Assembly: GCA_910585245.1 (NCBI GenBank)
Contig: CAJUCO010000062.1
Coordinates: forward strand, 1-6,790
Length of the DNA: 6,790 nt
Reading direction: 5' to 3'
From: an uncultured Oscillibacter sp.
GTDB lineage: Bacteria > Bacillota > Clostridia > Oscillospirales > Oscillospiraceae
In this document: piece after piece, positions 1 to 6,179 of the stretch
How the letters are laid out: each line of letters begins with the position of its first letter
Numbering within the stretch: the stretch's first letter is position 1
Program-made: the position numbers and the translations under genes
Notes under the pieces: generated by a model
Databases searched by the model: none
Seen by the model: only the letters and a program-made list of their open reading frames with translations
What the model was told of the DNA's origin: nothing

Positions 1-879
1 GTGCTCCATGCCCAGGGCCAGCACCATCTGGCTCTTCCACAGGGGGATGGTGTTCACCAGAGAGGACTGAATCTTCTCCACCATCAGCGTGTCGTTGTTC
101 TGGAGCAGCCGGGTCTGGGGACCCATCTGAATGGAGATCATCCTCGTCAGTTCCAGGTCGTGGAGCTTTTTTTCAAACCGCTCGCACATCTGCACCAGAT
201 CGTTGTACCGCTGGGCGTCCTCCTGGGCGCCGGTCTGCTCCGCCTTGGCCCGGAGAGCGGTAAGCTCGTTTTCCCGGACCGCCGCCAGCTTCTTCTTCCC
301 CGCCAGGATATACATGGTCAGTTCCTTGTAGTATTTGAGGTTCAGCTCATACATCTGGTCGAACATGGCCACGTCCTTCATCAGCGTCACCTGATGCTGC
401 TCCAGCTCCCGGACGATCTTGTCCACGTTGGTCTCCACCTTGGAATATTGGGCCTTCATGATCTCCAGCTTGTTTCCCGCCTTTTTGAACTTGCCGAAAA
501 GGCCCTTTTTCTCCTCCTCCTCGCCAAAGCCCTTCAGCTCCACCACCAGTTCAGAGAGGGACTTGCCCACCTCCCCCAGGTCCTTGGTGCGCACAGAGGC
601 CAGGGCGCTTTCGGAAAAGCCCGCCACGTTCTTCTGAGCCGCCGCGCCGTATTGCAAAATCAGGTTGGAGTCCATCACGTCAATTTTTTTGGAGAACTCC
701 TCCACGGCCTTCTTCTCCGCCTCGGAGAGCATGGAGTCGTCCAGCTCCACCGGCTTAACCTCCGGCTTCTCGGGTTCCGGAGCGGCGGGAGTGGCCGCGG
801 GCTCCAGGGTCAACTCCGGCACAGGGGCCGTGGCCGCCGAGGGGTCCAAGGTCAGTTCGGGCATCAGATTGTCACTCAT
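1..879 (-). CDS. telA: TelA-family toxic anion resistance protein, C-terminal end outside window
   Basis: Cytoplasmic, helix-rich protein of the TelA family (Pfam PF05816; YaaN in Bacillus). The family is tied to tolerance of tellurite and of some cell-envelope antimicrobials; its biochemical mechanism is not established. I translated the complement of 1-879 by hand: 293 uninterrupted codons, ATG at 877-879, no stop before the window edge. Family members usually have about 380-400 residues, so roughly the last quarter is missing. The recognisable core runs from about residue 50 on, with a long charged coiled-coil-like stretch and the typical late segment containing GPQTRLLQNNDTLMVEKIQ followed by IPLWKSQMVLALG. 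The N-terminal 45 residues are Pro/Ala/Glu-rich and carry PELTL twice (residues 7-11 and 21-25). A GGAGG ribosome binding site lies at 889-893, 9 nt before the ATG and inside the upstream 68-residue gene, whose last 8 nt overlap this start. Translational coupling is therefore likely. Expressed with the XpaC gene upstream. Confidence 0.93.
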   Translation of the reverse strand, partial: MSDNLMPELTLDPSAATAPVPELTLEPAATPAAPEPEKPEVKPVELDDSMLSEAEKKAVEEFSKKIDVMDSNLILQYGAAAQKNVAGFSESALASVRTKDLGEVGKSLSELVVELKGFGEEEEKKGLFGKFKKAGNKLEIMKAQYSKVETNVDKIVRELEQHQVTLMKDVAMFDQMYELNLKYYKELTMYILAGKKKLAAVRENELTALRAKAEQTGAQEDAQRYNDLVQMCERFEKKLHDLELTRMISIQMGPQTRLLQNNDTLMVEKIQSSLVNTIPLWKSQMVLALGMEH

Positions 880-1078
880 AGTCGTATTCCTCCACCAGTA
901 AAATGTGCTTCTCTTCCCGGACTCCCAGAATCCCGTGGAAGACGGAAACCGCCAGCCACACGCAGCCGGTCAGCAAATGCAAAGGGTCCCGCTCTTTCTT
1001 CGCCAGATAGAAGTAGCCTCCGGAGAGCATCCCCTCCAGAATGGAGAGGAACAGGTAAACGGGATTTCGTCTTTTCAC
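872..1078 (-). CDS. Small two-span membrane protein between xpaC and telA, function unknown
   Basis: A 68-residue protein I cannot assign to a named family. It starts with GTG at 1076-1078, preceded by a very strong AAGGAGGA ribosome binding site about 6 nt upstream. It ends with TGA at 872-874, overlapping the telA start by 8 nt. Two hydrophobic segments are visible, about residues 7-26 and 33-53, separated by a short charged turn (KKERD), so a membrane hairpin is likely. The N-terminus is basic (MKRR) and the C-terminal tail is acidic (VEEYDYE). The strong ribosome binding site, the overlap with telA and the coherent two-span pattern argue that it is translated. By position it may be an accessory of the XpaC/TelA pair, for example a membrane anchor or adaptor; that is inference from context only. 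Confidence 0.72.
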   Translation of the reverse strand: MKRRNPVYLFLSILEGMLSGGYFYLAKKERDPLHLLTGCVWLAVSVFHGILGVREEKHILLVEEYDYE

Positions 1079-1218
1079 AGTCCTTCCTCCTTCATTTGTT
1101 TCTCCGCCCGGAGTCCCCAGGCGGTCCTCGCCGCGTAAACCGCGCCGGTCAAAACCCGCTGAAACCGTGTGAAAGCCGTCCGGCTTAGGTCACGGCCTTC
1201 AGGGGTAGTTTTTCCTTC
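1075..1218 (-). other. Open 47-codon stretch without a normal start; small ORF or gene remnant
   Basis: Between the xpaC stop and the 68-residue gene, one minus-strand frame stays open for 47 codons after an in-frame TAA at 1219-1221. It ends with TGA at 1075-1077, which overlaps the GTG start of the next gene as GTGA, the arrangement of a coupled gene pair. The translation has a protein-like, basic, probably helical second half (RVLTGAVYAARTAWGL, then a charged tail ending KEEGL). There is no ATG or GTG at its beginning. The first usable start is TTG at 1150-1152, without a visible ribosome binding site, leaving only 25 residues. It could be a decayed gene, a very short coupled leader peptide, or chance openness in GC-rich DNA. 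Confidence 0.25.
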
Positions 1219-1224
1219 TTACTC

Positions 1225-1950
1225 TCACAGCTCCAGCTTGATGTCCGTGCCGTCCGCCTGGACGGGGTCCGCCTTCATCTCCGGCTCCGTCAGGCCTTCC
1301 CGGGCAAGCAGGGTCTCCATCACCTGGATGTCCGTGGAGATGTCCAGGGCGTCGGCCCCGTAGAGGCTGTCCAGCTGCTTTTCAAAGGCCCGGACGATGG
1401 TTTTCAGCATATCCTCCACCTTTTCCTTGGTCCCGTCGATGTTCTCCCCGGAGACCCCCGCGCCACTCATGCGGTCATAGGCGTTGAGGAGCTTCAAGGT
1501 GGTAGGCAGATAGTAATTCATAAACTTTTGAATTTGAGGGAGCTTTTTCGGGTCCTCCTTCACCGCCTGAAAGATCTTCTCCGACACCTGGCTCAGCCGC
1601 ACGATGTCGGCGGAGACGCCGGGGTCCGCGATGTTGTCGTCCAGCCGTTTCATCTCACTGAGGGCCAGCTTCCCATCCCTGACAACCTTGTCCAGCTCCG
1701 GGTTTCCGGTGGAGGGCTCCTCCTTGGGCTTCTCGGGGGCCTTCGCCTCTTCTTTTTTCTCCGCCCCGGCGGACCCGGCCACAGCGCCCGCCCCCCGGCA
1801 GATTCCATTCACCAGAAAAAACACCGCCACCGACACCGCCGCCAACAGGGCGATGGCCGTATTGGAATACAGGGGCAGGAACAGCCCGCCCAGCAGCCAC
1901 AGCGCCCCCACGGCGTAAAAGGGCGCGACAGGCTTTCGTTTGGCCGTCAT
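1225..1950 (-). CDS. xpaC: XpaC-like membrane-anchored protein (5-bromo-4-chloroindolyl phosphate hydrolysis family)
   Basis: A 241-residue protein of the XpaC family (Pfam PF10112), named from a Bacillus phenotype of indolyl phosphate hydrolysis. True enzymatic activity is doubtful and the molecular role is unknown. Two membrane spans at the N-terminus (about residues 10-28 and 31-50) are followed by a Lys/Glu/Pro-rich linker (about 62-82) and a helical soluble domain to the C-terminus. The stretch FMNYYLPTTLKLL (143-155) is the part I recognise as family-typical. I chose ATG at 1948-1950 because GGAGG (1958-1962) lies 7 nt upstream; an in-frame ATG 15 codons earlier has no such site. It is the first gene of the unit that ends in telA, the same pairing as xpaC-yaaN in Bacillus subtilis. 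The promoter and a long structured leader lie upstream. Confidence 0.87.
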   Translation of the reverse strand: MTAKRKPVAPFYAVGALWLLGGLFLPLYSNTAIALLAAVSVAVFFLVNGICRGAGAVAGSAGAEKKEEAKAPEKPKEEPSTGNPELDKVVRDGKLALSEMKRLDDNIADPGVSADIVRLSQVSEKIFQAVKEDPKKLPQIQKFMNYYLPTTLKLLNAYDRMSGAGVSGENIDGTKEKVEDMLKTIVRAFEKQLDSLYGADALDISTDIQVMETLLAREGLTEPEMKADPVQADGTDIKLEL

Positions 1951-2129
1951 AGAAGGACCTCCATTCGTCTCATCGTATCGTGTTCCTCTTTTCATCCGGC
2001 GGCCACAGACGCCGGATGTGTATTGAAAGCGCTGGTTATGAAGTTCAAAACAGGGCCGCTTGTAGCGAATCTTGCCGCCGGCCGAAAAAGAAGCGCCGGA
2101 GTCGCTTTTTGTGTTTCAACTATTTAAGT
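1951..2129 (-). promoter_or_regulatory. Structured 5' leader of the xpaC-telA operon
   Basis: The predicted transcript start is near 2129, giving a leader of about 180 nt, long for this window. Read on the minus strand it holds, in order: a hairpin with arms AAGCG (2103-2107) and CGCTT (2091-2095) followed by C and five T (2085-2089), which resembles a weak intrinsic terminator; a second AAGCG at 2057-2061 that could pair with the same CGCTT arm instead; and an 8-bp perfect inverted repeat CATCCGGC/GCCGGATG (1993-2000 and 2011-2018) with a 10-nt loop. No long reading frame fits it. It matches no riboswitch class I know; attenuation is an inference from the pairing options only. Confidence 0.4.
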
Positions 2130-2135
2130 CAGTAT

Positions 2136-2165
2136 ATTATACTCCCCCAACCATCCATCGGTCAA
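2136..2165 (-). promoter_or_regulatory. Sigma-A type promoter of the xpaC-telA operon
   Basis: On the minus strand there is TTGACC at 2160-2165, an 18-bp spacer, and a perfect TATAAT at 2136-2141. The spacer contains a G-run. It is the best promoter match in the window and lies between the DUF6512 terminator and the xpaC leader, so it makes xpaC-telA an independent transcription unit. Confidence 0.75.
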
Positions 2166-2196
2166 GCCGGAGGGCCGCAAATTCACAGTAAATTCC

Positions 2197-2227
2197 AAAA
2201 AGGCGAAAACGCCCCGGAGGGCGTTTT
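2197..2227 (-). terminator. Intrinsic terminator of the DUF6512 gene
   Basis: A 9-bp perfect stem (2206-2214 with 2219-2227, arms AAAACGCCC and GGGCGTTTT, 4-nt loop) begins inside the TAA stop codon of the DUF6512 gene. On the minus strand it is followed by further T residues (TTTT ending the arm, then five T at 2197-2201). Confidence 0.75.
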
Positions 2228-2759
2228 AAAAAAAGCCATAGAGTCCCGTCACCGGGTCCCGCCAAAGGGGCAGCCGGGGCGGATGGAAGGTGCACCAGAC
2301 GAAGCAAAAGGCCAATCCCCACAGAACCGCCAGCCCCAAAAGCTGCATCCAGCCTGAGGAGAGCTTCCCCCGGCGAATCAGGATGAAATCCAGGGCAAAG
2401 GCGCCCAGGTCCGCCAGGAAGAAAATGGCGATATCCACCCACACAAAATGGCGGCCCAGGATGCCGGTATAGGTATAAAAGAGCACCGGAATCAAAATTA
2501 TCCCCGTCAGGGCGCTGAGAGCCCGGACCGCAGGCAGATTCGGGTAGTTCCGCCCCAGCAGGCAGACCTGAACCACGGAGAACAAAAAAAGAGGCACAAA
2601 CAGCAGCTTCATATGTTCCCAAGTGGATTCGTTGACGGCGGAAAAGCAGGCCACCAGCACGCTGCCCCCGCTCCACTCGTAGACAAAATGGAGCGCCACG
2701 CCCATGGCTCCGGTGAACAAACATCCACCCAACTCCCAAAAAAGCCCTTTTCGCCTCAT
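2226..2759 (-). CDS. DUF6512 family polytopic membrane protein
   Basis: A 177-residue integral membrane protein with about five hydrophobic segments (roughly 9-27, 50-69, 79-100, 105-127 and 138-157). The segment FSAVNESTWEHMK (39-51), placed between the first two spans, and the C-terminal tail with PPRLPLWRDPVTGLYG are what I recognise from the DUF6512 family of Clostridia. The conserved polar residues N43, E44, S45, W47, E48 and H49 look like a functional motif at the membrane face, but no activity is known. The start ATG at 2757-2759 has GGAGG 8 nt upstream. It is flanked by its own promoter and terminator, so it is transcribed alone. The family assignment is from memory of conserved motifs and was not searched. 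Confidence 0.82.
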   Translation of the reverse strand: MRRKGLFWELGGCLFTGAMGVALHFVYEWSGGSVLVACFSAVNESTWEHMKLLFVPLFLFSVVQVCLLGRNYPNLPAVRALSALTGIILIPVLFYTYTGILGRHFVWVDIAIFFLADLGAFALDFILIRRGKLSSGWMQLLGLAVLWGLAFCFVWCTFHPPRLPLWRDPVTGLYGFF

Positions 2760-2857
2760 AAAACCAGCCTCCGCCCGGATGAAGTCGCGGCGCAGGCCGC
2801 CTCTCCATTCTGTGCGGAGACTGGAAAAATTATGCGTTAGGCAACGACCTATCGTAG

Positions 2858-2886
2858 CCTATAAGACGGTCTAATTAAATTGACAA
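2858..2886 (-). promoter_or_regulatory. Probable promoter of the DUF6512 gene
   Basis: Minus strand: TTGTCA at 2881-2886 (5 of 6 to consensus), a 17-bp AT-rich spacer, then TATAGG at 2858-2863 (4 of 6). It lies downstream of the argS terminator and about 100 nt upstream of the DUF6512 start codon, in the only AT-rich patch of that gap. The -10 is weak, so the exact position is uncertain. Confidence 0.45.
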
Positions 2887-2937
2887 CCAAGTCGCACCCT
2901 CTCCCGCCTGTCAGCTTGGGAACAGGCGCCCTCCCCC

Positions 2938-2971
2938 CAAAAATCAGGGCCGCGCCCAAGGGCGCGGTCCC
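2938..2971 (-). terminator. Intrinsic terminator of the murI-DUF1934-argS operon
   Basis: Six nucleotides after the argS stop codon the minus strand forms a GC-rich hairpin: arms 2960-2971 and 2947-2957 (GGG, one bulged base, CCGCGCC paired with GGCGCGG and CCC, small loop around 2957-2960), followed by TGATTTTT. Typical strong Rho-independent terminator closing the operon. Confidence 0.85.
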
Positions 2972-2977
2972 GCTTCT

Positions 2978-4723
2978 TCACATATGCTCCGGCGCGTCCA
3001 CGCCGATGAGGGCCAAGCCGTTTTTCAAAACGGACCGGGTGTCGTCCGCCAGCCGCAGCCGGGCGCCCGCCAGGGCGGGAGCTTCCTCCCGGATGTGGCA
3101 GGCGGAGTAAAAACGGTGGAAGCAGCCTGCCAGCTCCATCAAATAGCGGTTCACATGGGAGGGGTCGTAGTTCTTCGCCGCCGCCCGGATGGTATCCGGC
3201 CAGATTGCCAGCTGTTTGATAAGGGCCTCTTCCGCCTCCGCTGTCAAAAGGCTCAGCTCCGCCGTTCCCGGCGCGGGGACGGTCAGGCCCTCCTGGGCCA
3301 GCTTCTCCACCAAAGAGCAGATGCGGGCGTGGGCATATTCCACGTAATAAATAGGGTTCTCGGAGTCCTCCCGAACGGCAAGGCCCAGGTCGAAGTCCAT
3401 CTGGGTATCGGGCTTGGCGTTGAAAAACCACCGGGCCGCGTCCACCGGCACCTCGTCCAGAAGATCGGAGAGGGAGATGGCCTTTCCGGTGCGCTTGCTC
3501 ATCTTCACCAACTCTCCGTCCCGCAAAAGCTTGACCAGCTGCATCAGCACAATGTCCAGCTTTCCGCTGCCGTCCAGCCCCAGAGCGTCCAGGGCCCCCT
3601 TCAAACGGGCCACATGGCCGTGGTGGTCCGCACCCCAGATGTTGATACAGCGGTCAAAGCCCCGGGTTTCAAACTTGTCCCGGTGATAGGCGATGTCGGC
3701 GGCAAAGTATGTGTAAAAGCCGTTGGCCCGGCGGAGCACGTCGTCCTTCAGGTCCAGCTTTTCAATGTCCTTTTCCTTCTTCCCCGCCTTCCGCAGGTTC
3801 TCCCGCATGATCTGAGCGGTTTTCAGCCACAAAGCGCCCTCTTTTTCATAGGTGTAGCCCCGGTCCGTCAGCAGTCTGGCCGTCTCGGCCACGGCGCCGC
3901 TGTTGTGAAGACTGGACTCATAAAACCAGGTGTCATAGTCGATTTTATAGCGCTGGAGGTCCGCCTTCATCCGGGGCAGGTTCACCGAGAGCCCGTACTC
4001 GGCCATGGCGGCCATCCAGACCTCCTCCCGGGTGGCGCCGGGGAAGTCCCCCGCCTGGGCCAGAAAGCCCTTCGCCAGTTCCCGGATGTCCTCCCCTTGG
4101 TAGCCGTCCTCCGGGAAGGGGTGGTGTTCCTCCCCGTAGGTCAGCTGCATACACCTGGCGTAGATGGACCGGGCAAACTTGTCGATCTGATGCCCCGCGT
4201 CATTGACATAGAACTCCCGGCTGACCTCCGCCCCACAGGCCGCCAGCACAGCGGCCAGGGTGTCTCCCAGCACACCGCCCCGGGCGTTGCCCATGTGCAT
4301 GGGTCCCGTGGGGTTCGCGGAGACAAATTCCACCATGATCTTCTGGCCCTTGAGGCTGTCGGAGCGTCCGTAACCGGCCCCCTCCCGCTCCACGGCGGCG
4401 CAGACCTCCTCATACCACCGCCGGCCCAAACGGAAGTTCAAAAAGCCTGGTCCGGCAATCTCGGCGGAGGCGAAGAAACTCCCATCCAGATTCATATGAT
4501 CCAGCAGCGCCTGGGCAATGGCCCGGGGCGGCTGGCGCAAAGCCTTGGACGCCGCCAGGGCAAAGGTTGTGGTGAAATCGCCGTTGGCAGCGTCTCTGGG
4601 AATCTCCACCGGGGCGGTCTGGACCTCGGCCTGGGGAAGCGTCCCATCCTCCGCCGCGGAGCGGTAGGCGGCCATGGCCAGGGCGGCGGCTTGGTCCTTG
4701 GCATTTTGTACCATGTTCGTCAT
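2978..4723 (-). CDS. argS: Arginine--tRNA ligase (arginyl-tRNA synthetase)
   Basis: Class I aminoacyl-tRNA synthetase that attaches arginine to tRNA-Arg using ATP, in the cytoplasm. At 581 residues it is full length for the family. The N-terminal Add-1 type domain covers about residues 1-115. The catalytic Rossmann domain carries NPTGPMHMGNARGG (137-150), where HMGN at 143-146 takes the place of the HIGH signature, and an intact KMSK at 407-410. NDAGHQIDKFA (174-184) and WGADHHGHV (363-371) are further typical active-site blocks. The C-terminal DALR anticodon-binding domain spans about 458-581 and ends APEHM where APERM is usual. Start ATG at 4721-4723 with GAGGG 7 nt upstream. It is the last gene of the murI-DUF1934-argS unit, 30 nt after the DUF1934 stop, with a terminator directly behind it. 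Confidence 0.98.
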   Translation of the reverse strand: MTNMVQNAKDQAAALAMAAYRSAAEDGTLPQAEVQTAPVEIPRDAANGDFTTTFALAASKALRQPPRAIAQALLDHMNLDGSFFASAEIAGPGFLNFRLGRRWYEEVCAAVEREGAGYGRSDSLKGQKIMVEFVSANPTGPMHMGNARGGVLGDTLAAVLAACGAEVSREFYVNDAGHQIDKFARSIYARCMQLTYGEEHHPFPEDGYQGEDIRELAKGFLAQAGDFPGATREEVWMAAMAEYGLSVNLPRMKADLQRYKIDYDTWFYESSLHNSGAVAETARLLTDRGYTYEKEGALWLKTAQIMRENLRKAGKKEKDIEKLDLKDDVLRRANGFYTYFAADIAYHRDKFETRGFDRCINIWGADHHGHVARLKGALDALGLDGSGKLDIVLMQLVKLLRDGELVKMSKRTGKAISLSDLLDEVPVDAARWFFNAKPDTQMDFDLGLAVREDSENPIYYVEYAHARICSLVEKLAQEGLTVPAPGTAELSLLTAEAEEALIKQLAIWPDTIRAAAKNYDPSHVNRYLMELAGCFHRFYSACHIREEAPALAGARLRLADDTRSVLKNGLALIGVDAPEHM

Positions 4724-4753
4724 TGAAAAACCCTCTTTCTCGTATCTTTTGTA

Positions 4754-5230
4754 TCAGGATTGCCCGTTTTCCCGCAGCTCATGCTTGGGCCTCACCCGTA
4801 TTTTAAAGGCGTTCCGCCCGGTGACGGAGTGTTCCACGGAAATGGAGTAGCGCAGGTCCATCAAACCGCCCCGTTCCGTCAAGCTGTGGCGCAGGCGGCT
4901 AGTCTGTATGTCGACGGCCAGTTCGCCAAAAGGCGTTTCATAAAGGGAAGTATGCTGCTTCCCCTCCTCAAAAACCATCTGGGAGTTCACGTTCCCCGTC
5001 CGGCTCAGGATTACCTGAGGGCCCCGAACCTCGAAAGTGGTGGTGGTGCCCTCCAGGCCGGTCAGCTCGCTCTCCTGATAAGAGAGGACAATTCCACCCT
5101 CCCCGGCGGCGGTCAGAGTGCCTTCGGTCATCAATTCCATGCTGTCCGGCTCCATATTCTCGAAATGCTGCTCCGAGCGAATGGTCAGCAAGACGGGCAG
5201 CGTCTTCTGTTCATTTTCAATATTGATCAA
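4754..5230 (-). CDS. DUF1934 (YwiB-like) small beta-barrel protein
   Basis: A 158-residue cytoplasmic protein without signal peptide or membrane span, matching the DUF1934 family (Pfam PF09148; YwiB of Bacillus subtilis), which has a lipocalin-like beta-barrel fold and no known function. Its alternating hydrophobic pattern fits a barrel. Family-typical pieces are IVLSYQESELTGLEGTTTTF in the first half, SLYETPFGEL in the middle and LRYSISVEHS near the end. I chose the TTG at 5228-5230 as start because a GGAGG lies exactly 7 nt upstream; an ATG far upstream would fully overlap murI coding sequence. The start lies 14 nt inside the end of murI, so translation is probably coupled. It precedes argS, the same neighbourhood as ywiB-argS in Bacillus, which strengthens the call. 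Confidence 0.87.
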   Translation of the reverse strand: MINIENEQKTLPVLLTIRSEQHFENMEPDSMELMTEGTLTAAGEGGIVLSYQESELTGLEGTTTTFEVRGPQVILSRTGNVNSQMVFEEGKQHTSLYETPFGELAVDIQTSRLRHSLTERGGLMDLRYSISVEHSVTGRNAFKIRVRPKHELRENGQS

Positions 5231-6032
5231 TGTCAATCCTCCGTGCCATATGGTGTATGTCCTCCTGCAAAAACAAAGAGGCCACTCCCTCGAAATCCTC
5301 CGCTCGGTCACTGACATAAAACTCCGCCTTCCCCCGCTTCTCCGACGGGGCCCGGAGCCCCTGGGCAGTGAGCAAACGCTTTAACTCAAAGGCGGACTCC
5401 TCCCCGGCGGAGACCAGGGCGACACCGGGGCCGCAGACGGAGGCGATGACCTCCTCCAGCAGTGGGTAGTGGGTACAGCCCAAGATGAGCGTGTCCGCCC
5501 CCCATTCCAGCAGCGGAGTCAGATACTCCCGGGCCACCGTCTCAATGACCACGTCCCCCGGACGGAACCGGCCGTTTTCCACCAGGGGCACAAACAGCGG
5601 GCAAGGCTGGCAGAAAACCTCCACCGATGGGTCCAGCCGCCGCAGCGCCGCCTCATAGGCGCCTGAGCGAACGGAGGCCAGCGTGGCGATCATGCCCACC
5701 CGGCGGCTTTTCGTCACCGCCAGACAGCGGCGGCACGTGGGCTCCACCACGCCGACAATGGGGAGGTTATTTTCCCCTTGAAGAACGTCCAAAGAGGTGG
5801 TGGACACCGTGCCACAGGCTATGAGCACGGCCTTAAGCTCAAAGGAGCGGAGAAAACGTAAATCTTGCCGGGCGTATTTTAAAAGGGTCTCCCGTGAACG
5901 GCCCCCGTAAGGCACCCGGGCGGTGTCGCCGAAATAAACCAGGTTCTCCTCGGGCAAAATGCGCCGCAAAACCCGCACCGCCGTCAGGCCCCCCAGGCCG
6001 GAGTCGAACACACCGATGGGCCGTGTATCCAC
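5217..6032 (-). CDS. murI: Glutamate racemase
   Basis: Cytoplasmic, cofactor-independent racemase converting L-glutamate to D-glutamate for peptidoglycan precursor synthesis. At 271 residues it is full length. Visible active-site blocks: GVFDSGLGG with Asp10 and Ser11; YFGDTARVPYG (33-43); the first catalytic cysteine Cys73 in ACGT; FVPLVENG (147-154); and the second catalytic Cys186 in GCTHYP with Thr187 and His188. The residue after Cys73 is Gly74, where the family normally has Asn. I chose GTG at 6030-6032 because AAAGGAG lies 8 nt upstream and the protein then begins just before the PIGVFDSG strand; the open frame extends upstream to 6209, but those residues do not look like racemase. It is the first gene of the operon with the DUF1934 gene and argS, and divergent from the plus-strand gene at 6242. 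Confidence 0.96.
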   Translation of the reverse strand: MDTRPIGVFDSGLGGLTAVRVLRRILPEENLVYFGDTARVPYGGRSRETLLKYARQDLRFLRSFELKAVLIACGTVSTTSLDVLQGENNLPIVGVVEPTCRRCLAVTKSRRVGMIATLASVRSGAYEAALRRLDPSVEVFCQPCPLFVPLVENGRFRPGDVVIETVAREYLTPLLEWGADTLILGCTHYPLLEEVIASVCGPGVALVSAGEESAFELKRLLTAQGLRAPSEKRGKAEFYVSDRAEDFEGVASLFLQEDIHHMARRIDIDQY

Positions 6033-6051
6033 TGCCGTCACTCCTTTCCTT

Positions 6052-6068
6052 GGGCCCCGGAAGGGCCC
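6052..6068 (-). promoter_or_regulatory. GC-rich hairpin just upstream of the murI ribosome binding site
   Basis: GGGCCC occurs at 6052-6057 and again at 6063-6068, separated by 5 nt, so the murI mRNA can form a 6-bp all-GC hairpin ending about 7 nt before the AAAGGAG site. No T-run follows, so it is not a terminator. It may influence translation initiation or mRNA stability; there is no direct evidence of regulation. Confidence 0.35.
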
Positions 6069-6096
6069 CCCTGTCACAAATCGCTCTGAGTTATGT

Positions 6097-6125
6097 ATTA
6101 TACTATGAGAGTCCCTTTGCCGCAA
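6097..6125 (-). promoter_or_regulatory. Promoter of the murI-DUF1934-argS operon
   Basis: Minus strand: a perfect TATAAT at 6097-6102 with a 17-bp spacer to TTGCGG at 6120-6125 (only TTG matches the -35 consensus). It would give a 5' leader of about 55-60 nt before the murI GTG, containing the GGGCCC hairpin. It lies back to back with the promoter of the divergent gene, with the two -10 boxes about 80 bp apart. Confidence 0.65.
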
Positions 6126-6179
6126 GACAGATTTTAGTCTTTCTGCCCTCTTTTTTATGTGGAATTTTTCTGGAGACTC

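Noticed and set aside
1171..1184. AAGCCGGACGGCTT-type dyad after xpaC as a terminator
   Set aside because: Very short stem with a 2-4 nt loop and no T-run; downstream small gene and telA need readthrough transcription.
1..1188. A 395-codon open plus-strand frame
   Set aside because: Shadow of telA and the 68-residue gene; His/Leu/Gln-rich low-complexity product, no initiation signal.
1528..2127. Plus-strand frame opposite xpaC and its leader
   Set aside because: Antisense to a recognised family member, no ribosome binding site, runs across promoter and leader signals of xpaC.
2880..2885. TTGACA on the plus strand as a promoter between argS and the DUF6512 gene
   Set aside because: No -10 box at a usable distance and no plus-strand gene downstream.
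2984..4726. A 580-codon open frame on the plus strand opposite argS
   Set aside because: It mirrors argS almost exactly, has no ribosome binding site and its product resembles no protein. GC-rich third codon positions of argS suppress stops on the opposite strand.
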